Below are positions 55,861 through 64,000 of a stretch of 64,000 nucleotides of DNA, piece after piece; position 1 is the first letter of the stretch, and each line of letters starts with the position of its first letter. The stretch covers positions 480,247 through 544,246 of the forward strand of contig SMSO01000037.1 of the NCBI GenBank assembly GCA_004764695.1. Direction: 5' to 3'. Origin of the DNA: Schizochytrium sp. TIO01. Taxonomy: Eukaryota > Sar > Bigyra > Thraustochytrida > Thraustochytriidae. Below the pieces are notes generated by a model. The model saw only the letters and a program-made list of their open reading frames with translations. It ran no database searches and was not told the DNA's origin. The translations under genes and the position numbers were made by a program.

Positions 55861-58069
55861 TTATGCAACATAACTTCTATTGTTGGGCCTTTCCTCCGAG
55901 CCAGCTGGTGTAGTATTGGTACTTTGCATTGAATTGGCAGTACTATTCCCTGGGTTGGCATCTAGAGACACCACCACAACTGGGACAGATTTGTTAACGT
56001 TGCTGAGGCTTGGGTTACCGATGGCAGTGTTGTAAGAGCGATTTCCGCTCTCAAAAACATTGCTGCTCATGTTTGTTGAATAGTAGTTATTGCTACTATA
56101 AGTGTTTGTTTTAATGTTGTGGCCACTGCTACCATTATTACTCTGAACAGATCCGTGATGAGATGATGCTGTTGATGCGACAGCTGATGCTGGGTCTACA
56201 ACACTTGCGCTCGAGGCCGAGCTGTAGACGGTTGGGTTCTGGCTTCTCCCGTTAAGACATACATCACTGACCTCCTGCAGAGTTGCACTGCTGACCGGTG
56301 CTTGGACATGTGAGAGTTGTTTTGCCTTGGGAGCGGTAGCAGAGAAGCTAACAGGAGTTCCAGAGGCAGGGGCAACAACTCCACTGCTAGGAGGTGACGG
56401 CGGAGTGCGTGGATGAGAAGTCGGAGAAGTATTGGTAATCTTGATCACCTTGGGCTCTTTCACAACAATTGTATTAGTAGGATACGCCACGTTAGAGCTA
56501 ACACTGGACGAATTACTTGCCACTGTTGAGGTGGGGGAATCCTCCCCAACAGGAATCTTAGAAACGGTCGCATCAGCCACGCGAGGTCCGGCACTCGCCA
56601 CATGATGTGTTTTGGCAGGTTGGACAACCTTGCTGTGCTGGCTTAGGTTTTCATCATCATCCACATCTGCACCACGGGTGGTTTCACTTGTCGTACTGCT
56701 ATTGGTGGTAGCTCCATCTTGGCGTTGACTGTATGTCGTTGTTCGCGCGGATTCATCCATGCTATGCGTTGAATAACGATGCGAGGTGCGGACGCGATGG
56801 GTCCGGGTCTGCCCAGAACCACTTGCTGGATCGATGCTATGTGAGGAGCTCCCAGAGCAACCTGACGAAGCTGGTTGTGTTTTTCGCGATTCGTTCTTGG
56901 TGTCCACACTTCCAAAGTTGCGTACCAAAGGCGCCCTGGGCTGCGGATCATTGTAGTCATACTCATAACCTTCAAATAGTTTTTGCTCCGTAGGTGTTAA
57001 GTTGCGTAGACGCCGCTCCTCCTCTTCACCCATAAAGACAGCGTGAATGTCTGCATCGGGCTCAGCATTCATACGTTTTGTGTTTGGAAGGAAAGGTACA
57101 GAATGTGTCCCGTCATTGACCTTGGCCCAGTCAAAGTGCTGTGAACTTGTAAACCACGCGTGAGACTTGAAATCGCTTACTCCATTGAAACCAAGGCGAG
57201 AGTCTCGCTTGACAGTAAACAAACGCGTCAACAAATCGATGCACTCCTTGCTCAGGCCTAGATCCTCATTTTGGTAGTCATGTTGAAATTGGGCAATGAG
57301 TGGCTCCTGTACAATTTCTTTGTCAATGGAAGCCTTTCGTTTACCGTTACTGGGAAGCAAACGTCCTGCCTCGCGAAGATCTTCCGCACGGAACGGCCTT
57401 CGCTTTGTCAGAAACTCGTGAATAGTCACGCCCAAGGCAAACCAATCAGTTGTTTTGGAATGCGCATGTGACTTGGTATATAACTCAGGAGGCATGTAGC
57501 CACCTGTTCCTGACCCTGACCGACACAAGCCATTTGAATCAACTTGACGTGCAATGCCAAAGTCTGTTAGCATGACCCATCCTTGTCCATCCAATAGAAT
57601 ATTTTCTGGTTTAACATCGCGATGAATGACGCCCTTGGAGTGGCAGTAGTCAAGAGCTTCAATGATTTGAGCAGAGTAAATGCGTACACGGTCCTCTGTG
57701 AAGGGTAGACCGTGTGCATTGTGATTGAGCTGGTAGCGCAAATCGCCACCGAGAGCAAGATCCATCACCAGGTACAAGTGCTTCGGATCTTGGAACGCAT
57801 AGTAAAGATTACATATGCGATCATGTCGAAGGTTTGTGAGCATATCACGCTCGCGAAAGATCTCCTCGAACCTCTTTTTTTGCATCACGTTTTCTTTGTT
57901 GAGAACTTTCATGGCAAACCATTGCGCAGGAGTTTCGCCACGTTTTGTGACAGCCTTGACTTTGCCAAAGCCCTCCCTCGCCCAGCACTCGCCCTTTGTC
58001 AAAATGCTTTAGGCCGACAGGTTGACCCTCAAGATCTGTGCGAGCGTTTACCGAGGTGACGCAGCCCAT
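55861..58069 (-). CDS. AGC-group Ser/Thr kinase, STK32/YANK-like, N-myristoylated; frameshift in the glycine loop
   Basis: The ATG at 58069 (context ATCATGGG) gives MGCVTSVNA, a consensus N-myristoylation signal (Gly2, Ser6) with Cys3 for palmitoylation. The frame breaks in the glycine loop at 57971-57973: removing one G restores GEGGFGKVKAV and a 735-aa protein. As written, the kinase continues only in the next frame (open from 58002). Kinase motifs in restored numbering: AMKVLNK (Lys54), HRDVKPEN (Asp151), DFG (Asp169) and GTGGYMPPE. LVMDLALGGDLRYQL and the post-kinase FLPNTKRMNAEPDADI are close in pattern to STK32A/B/C (GGDLRYHL; an FIPNK-type motif then NxDP), which are also N-myristoylated. 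The last ~340 residues are Ser/Thr/Asn-rich and disordered. It is predicted to phosphorylate Ser/Thr at the plasma membrane; substrates are unknown. Confidence 0.9.
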
Positions 58070-60364
58070 GATGAATGGCCGTGCTAGGGACTCTCAAAAA
58101 CCTTGCGAGTTTGCTTGCTGAGGGTCTCTACTCTTTTAAGAGCACTCAGGAGGACTACTTAATATGAGCCTACAGATTTTGACAAAGAAAGCACAAACCT
58201 TATGCTTTTGAATATGGTACCCAAGAACGGTAGATGTATCTTGACTAAAGACTACTGCACGAAGTAAAGCTTTGAACTCGATCGGAGGGCAGCACAATGG
58301 GAGAATTGGAACCACGCTACTCCGTAGCAAGAAGGGGTTAGAGAGACTACGTCCAAACAAGACTTGTCCAGATAATTATTTTTCTGTCTCTTACAATACG
58401 TGAAACAGTTGAGTTGATACCTGTTCGTTTTCGCTGTCTCCAGGCTTCAGACAAATGTACGCTGCGTATGTGAGCGAGGCCAACCGTTGGTTGGCGTGTG
58501 TTGCTTTCTTTCTGCCAGTCTAAGGATGTTGCAGCTTCCTTGATTGCTTTGGCTTTACTTTTGCTTGCTTCCTGAGTTCAGACTAATTAATCGAAATCAG
58601 TCTCCACGGCGAAATAAAATCCGCACACAAAGACCACCAACCCAGGATGGATGAAGAAAGCCTTTAAAAGTAGCAGGGGGGAAATTTAAGAAGTGTGGTG
58701 CACTGTCCCCTAAATATTGAGCCTCTGAAAAGGGAAATGTAGACGGAATGAAGTATCAAACAAGGGGGGTAGGTGGGTAGGTGACTCCTCGTGAGTGACG
58801 CAAGGCAGGATACAACACAGCTTTTAAAAAAAGTGACGGCCAATGCAGATGTATATGTTCTCCACGATTAAGATTCGCTATGACACTTCCTTTTCCCTTA
58901 AGGTAACAGGTCTCTACTTGAAATCCTTTGCAGTCGCCTATCAGGCAAAAGCTTAAAATAAATGTGTACTCTTCGAGCAACCACAAGGCGGTCAGGTAAC
59001 TACCAAGCCACGTCTGCACCTCCCTTTGCTACTAAAGTACAGTATCTATATATGTGGGTATATCCAAAGGAGAAAAAAGTGATCCTGCACCGAGAGTTTT
59101 CGTGCCTTGTGGTTTTCCCCAAACTTCTTCGGAGACTGACCACCGTCGTGCGCCCCGATCAGTCCTCCTTACTCCCGGGCCCCTTTTCTGGTACACTTGC
59201 TAGTTCTACTTTCCGTGCAGCTAACGAGCACGTACCGGGCCTTCGGAATCTCCACTTGTAATGCTCAGTAGTCCCAGCACTGGTACCTTTGTAGTCCCAG
59301 CACCTCCAAATGTCTTTAGCAGCTCACAGAAGCCACCGAAACTCTGCCACCAAGGTTCCGAATAACAGAACAAGCGCCCAGCCCACTGTCACTTTGCAGT
59401 CTCTCCTCCGCAACTAGGAGAGTGTATAGTTGTCAAGACCCACGCAAGACGGACGATTTGTCTTTGAGACCCCTTTTGCTCAATGTACTACTGCGATTAT
59501 CAACAATCACCGCCGACCAAGGCACCTCTATAGTCTATCTACACAAAACTCTACCACTAAGGTACTCTCGGAAGTGTGTTGAGAGTGTGTGTGTGCCGAC
59601 AGTAGAACTAAAGATTGTAGAATCCTATAGTGGGACAGAGGAATACTCCACTGTATAACTCTATACACTACAGTAGCTTTAGTTGATATACACAGGTATA
59701 CAGAGGTATACGGAGTTATGAGAAGATGTCAAAGGCGGGACTCCTCGAAGCTCCCGGTACGCGAACAGGGCCTCGGAGAGGGCTCGCAGAGCGGCGCTGG
59801 AGATTTTGAGAATATCTGTCTTTTTCAATCTCACGGAGACCAGTCGTTCTGGAGGTGCCGTCGAAGACTAGTTTGTTACGTTTAGGCGTTGTTGTTATCC
59901 GCAGCAGTCTTTCTCTTCTCTTCCCTTTTCTTTGAAAGAAGAAGAGTGTTTCTTTTGCAAAATCGAGAAGAAAACAGAGAAACTCTTTTGTTTGAAAAGA
60001 GAAGAGAAGATGAGAAAAATAAGATGAACGAGCGCCTGTCCCGGGTCGTCACGAGCTCCCTGCGCGAAGAACCTCTCCTGTGCTGGTACTATGGGCCCGG
60101 ATTGAAGCTGTATCACGCCAGAGTAACCCCCTTCTCCTCCTTCGTGAGTGTGCGGCTTCCTTTTCTAGCCTCTGCGACCTTACTGGGTCAGGTTGCTGAG
60201 CAGGACGATCGGTGTTGCTGCTGCCCACGCTTCGATCTCACTCGCTCGCCCGGGTTCTCTTGCCAACCAAACGACGAAGTAGAACTAGACCGTGCGGGAA
60301 GATGAACGAAGCTGCCGGCTCCCGTATCCAGCTGCACGCGGCACAAGGTTTACAGCCTCGAGCT

Positions 60365-60389
60365 CGTTCGCTCGCTCGCTCGCTCGCGT
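60365..60389. repeat. (GCTC)n repeat
   Basis: About six GCTC units with one GTTC variant. Confidence 0.85.
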
Positions 60390-60433
60390 CGCTCTTCGCT
60401 GTTCTTGAAGGAATGAATGAATATTTGAATGAA

Positions 60434-60483
60434 TATTTATTTATTTGTTTATTTGTTTATTTATTTATTTATTTATTTATTTA
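60434..60483. repeat. (TTTA)n repeat
   Basis: About twelve TTTA units with two TTTG variants. Confidence 0.9.
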
Positions 60484-60760
60484 CAAATGAACGATATGAT
60501 ATTCGAAAACTACAAATACCTACGCAAATCCAAGTGAGGGCGAACTGAGCATCCAGTACCTACATTTGATGACGCCACCGATCTACTGCTGCCACTGCTT
60601 CGTTCACGCTGGGGTGGAGAAGGACGTCTCTGACAAGCAAGCATCTCAAATCTTCTTTGACGCCCGCCCTGAAATATGATGGTTGAAATCAAGAGATGAT
60701 TGATTGATTGACTGATTGATCCGTCTCAACTTTCTTTCATTTCTCACGGCAGAGTAAATT

Positions 60761-61030
60761 ATGATCGTATTTCGGTCGTCATTACATTCAGGAACCGGAA
60801 GGCAGCTCGTACCTGCCTCTTTCCTGGTGCCATTGCACAAGTGCGACGACGTCATCACTAGAACGATACCTGCGTTTCGAAGAGTGCTATCACATCCGGC
60901 ACTTGCCTCCATACAGACAATTGTCAAAGAACTAGTTAGCTACTCATTCATTCATTCACTCATCGTAGTTCTGAGTCCTGACAGCTCATTTCCTTCTATT
61001 TATAACTCTCATCAAGTCGCTTTTTTGTAA
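60761..61030 (+). CDS. Weak candidate small protein (89 aa)
   Basis: ATG-initiated frame (MIVFRSSLHSGTGRQLVPAS...) partly encoded by a CATT repeat (SFIHSLI). No recognised family, and the opposite strand is also open. It may be chance. Confidence 0.18.
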   Translation: MIVFRSSLHSGTGRQLVPASFLVPLHKCDDVITRTIPAFRRVLSHPALASIQTIVKELVSYSFIHSLIVVLSPDSSFPSIYNSHQVAFL

Positions 61031-62129
61031 AAACATTTTATATATAAACTTTAACTTATTTTGTTAATTGATTAAAAACAATTAACTCTGAAATGACTTT
61101 TTAAAACTATACATAAATAGGTCTAACTATCTTCGTAATAATATCAGTAGGTAAGTAGTTAGTAATACAAGCAAACAAATAACAGTGGAAAGAGGGCTAA
61201 AACCACCACCTAGAACAGTTTGTTTCTGGCTCAATTTTCTATCGGAAAGATGGTAGTGGATTATTTACTCTAATCGACAAAGCATTGAGGGGCGGCAATG
61301 ACCATAGAGGAGGAAGGCAATCTAGCTTTCCTGAATACCTATGGTTTCCTTTGATTGTTCAATAGGAGACTATTACTTTAGAAACTACTTTTGTTCATTT
61401 TACAAAACAGGTTTAAAATATCATTTGAGAAAAGTTGATAAGTGAAAATTGATTTATAAAGGAGTAAACTTGCGGAAAAGTGGTTGCCTCTTATCGCGCC
61501 GTTGATGAAGATACGACCTTTGCGGGGTTTTAAACTCGCAAGATTGAACGCGAGAAGGCCCAAAGTGAGCTACCAAAGCACCATCACCGCCAGACATCCA
61601 GCACTGTCAGCTATTTCAACTCTCGTTTCTCTTTCTTTTCTAAATGAAAATAACATATGTTATTCAAATTCAATTTATGCTATCTTTTAAGATTAAATTT
61701 TAATGCTGTGTTATCACTCTTTCGGTGCTTCTTCTGACTAAGTGAGAAGAAAGCCCTTGGAAACTTGGACTCACTCTACTAAGACTACCCCAGATAGTAT
61801 GTGGCGGATTTTCACACTAGTATAATGTTTTAGACAAAACTATAAGTCAATCATCTCCTTAAGTTCATTCCAGACTTCCCATGCCCTCTCTTGAGGCATC
61901 ATCGGAGGAAGAAAAAGGTGCTCGAGCTGTGTAAAGGGAACTAACTAAAGTCTAATGTAATAATTTTATTCCTAAACAAAGCTGAGGATAAACAAAGACG
62001 ACACTGTTATTATAGTGTAGTAGGTACCTCTAATAGCTCGATAGGTAGGTAGTACATGCACACGCGTTGAATCCAACACTTGACAATTGATTGTAGGACT
62101 ATTGTGCAAAGGCTGCGAAGATCAAGAAC

Positions 62130-63207
<1,078 letters not shown>

Positions 63208-63569
63208 TAGGTTTTCCTTTCACTTTCAAAACTATACGTCAAGTTGGCCTTAACGAAAATAATAATAATAACTTCTCGTTGACGCTACCTCAAGTAGCCC
63301 CAAGCGTGAGGCTGGCGGCCACCGCTGGCTTTGATAATTACAAAGCTTACAAGTTTTAGACTGGCAGGGTACACCACTGATGCAAACAAATTTAGAAATA
63401 TATATTCTTCATTCTCGCCGAGTCCGCATAATATCTCGCAAAGGGCATCTGGTTTCTCTGTCTTTCGTGATGATTTGGGCTGGAACTGAATGAGCGCACA
63501 AAATTTGACTTTGTCTTGAGACTAGCTAGCTGGACAGCGTTGACGTTTTGGTCTATCTAAACTCTCTTT

Positions 63570-63877
63570 TAAACGTCATGAGAATAATGATCAAGTATCG
63601 ATAATACCAAGAATGTTGTCTTATTATTCACGAGGAGCATATTCTGCCGAGACTTTTTAACGTGCCCGACTTTCCCAGCAAGCAGAACAACCATGGTGCT
63701 AACTTGTCTTAAATCAGCGCCATCTTGAAAATAGGAGCTGCCGAGCACCTTCATGCGAGGAGCTCGATCTTTTTCTGCAATATGTGACACATATGTGGGA
63801 ATATCATCATTAGGTATATTTCGACCATCCTTTTCAATCAGTTGAATGTTTAAACCATAAATAATCCATATTTATTT
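63570..63877 (-). CDS. Possible internal exon, OB-fold-like pattern
   Basis: This open block has no ATG at a natural start and contains DDIPTYVSHIAEKDRAPRMK, then VSTMVVLLAGKVGHVKKS, then MLLVNNKTTFLVLSIL. The strand-turn-strand pattern with GKV is reminiscent of an OB fold such as the small RPA subunit, but this is a weak resemblance by eye. A GTATTA after TTFL could be a donor. It may belong with the blocks at 62130-63207 to one spliced gene entering from the right edge. Confidence 0.25.
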
Positions 63878-64000
63878 CTTTAGAAATCTTGAGTGGCGTA
63901 GCTACAGTATTAGTAATAAGGGGTAGTGCGACTCTTATGAATCTGTTTATGTTTGAAGTAGAGCTTATCGTCTACTCAATGCATCATTTCACATCGCAAA

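Overview
This is nuclear DNA of a unicellular eukaryote. The genes are long, mostly intronless, protein-coding reading frames with eukaryote-only domains: an HSF-type DNA-binding domain, an STK32/YANK-like AGC kinase with an N-myristoylation signal, a PH plus Costars protein, a CaaX-tailed cytochrome b5-domain protein, and a type I membrane protein with a Kelch-like ectodomain. There is also one RNA polymerase III tRNA gene. Intron-poor genes separated by microsatellite-rich spacers, in moderate-GC DNA, would suit a heterokont protist such as a labyrinthulomycete. That placement is a guess, because no diagnostic marker gene is present.

Layout. 1.4-4.7 kb: a basic protein of unknown function, then a convergent cytochrome b5-domain gene. 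4.7-11.9 kb: spacer with simple repeats and one possible signal-peptide exon. 11.9-19.1 kb is the densest part: Mn-type superoxide dismutase, divergent from an acidic nuclear-type protein; a degenerate thioredoxin-fold protein; tRNA-Arg(CCG); and the Kelch-like membrane protein. 19.1-24.2 kb: spacer, probably including a long leader of the next gene. 24.2-29.6 kb: the HSF-type factor, convergent with a large low-complexity, probably nuclear protein. 29.6-45.3 kb: a 15.7-kb near-desert with the longest microsatellites (two AAAC arrays), then AT-rich DNA with a decayed three-copy inverted/direct repeat and a PH-like coding remnant. 45.3-48.3 kb: the PH/coiled-coil/Costars gene. 48.3-55.9 kb: spacer. 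55.9-58.1 kb: the kinase. 58.1-64.0 kb: spacer with weak coding candidates, including possible exons running off the right end on the minus strand.

No operon-like pathway is visible. Themes are membrane lipid anchoring (kinase, cytochrome b5 protein), cytoskeletal signalling (PH-Costars) and stress response (SOD, HSF). Three otherwise good genes are each broken by one base in a short mononucleotide run: kinase P-loop, PH-Costars junction and Kelch tail. Assembly indels are the simplest explanation, and anyone using predicted proteins should correct for them. I did not find a convincing novel multi-gene system. The most original items are the PH-coiled-coil-Costars architecture, the CaaX-tailed cytochrome b5 protein, the uncharacterised C-terminal regions of the HSF and low-complexity proteins, and the 41.4-42.4 kb repeat.
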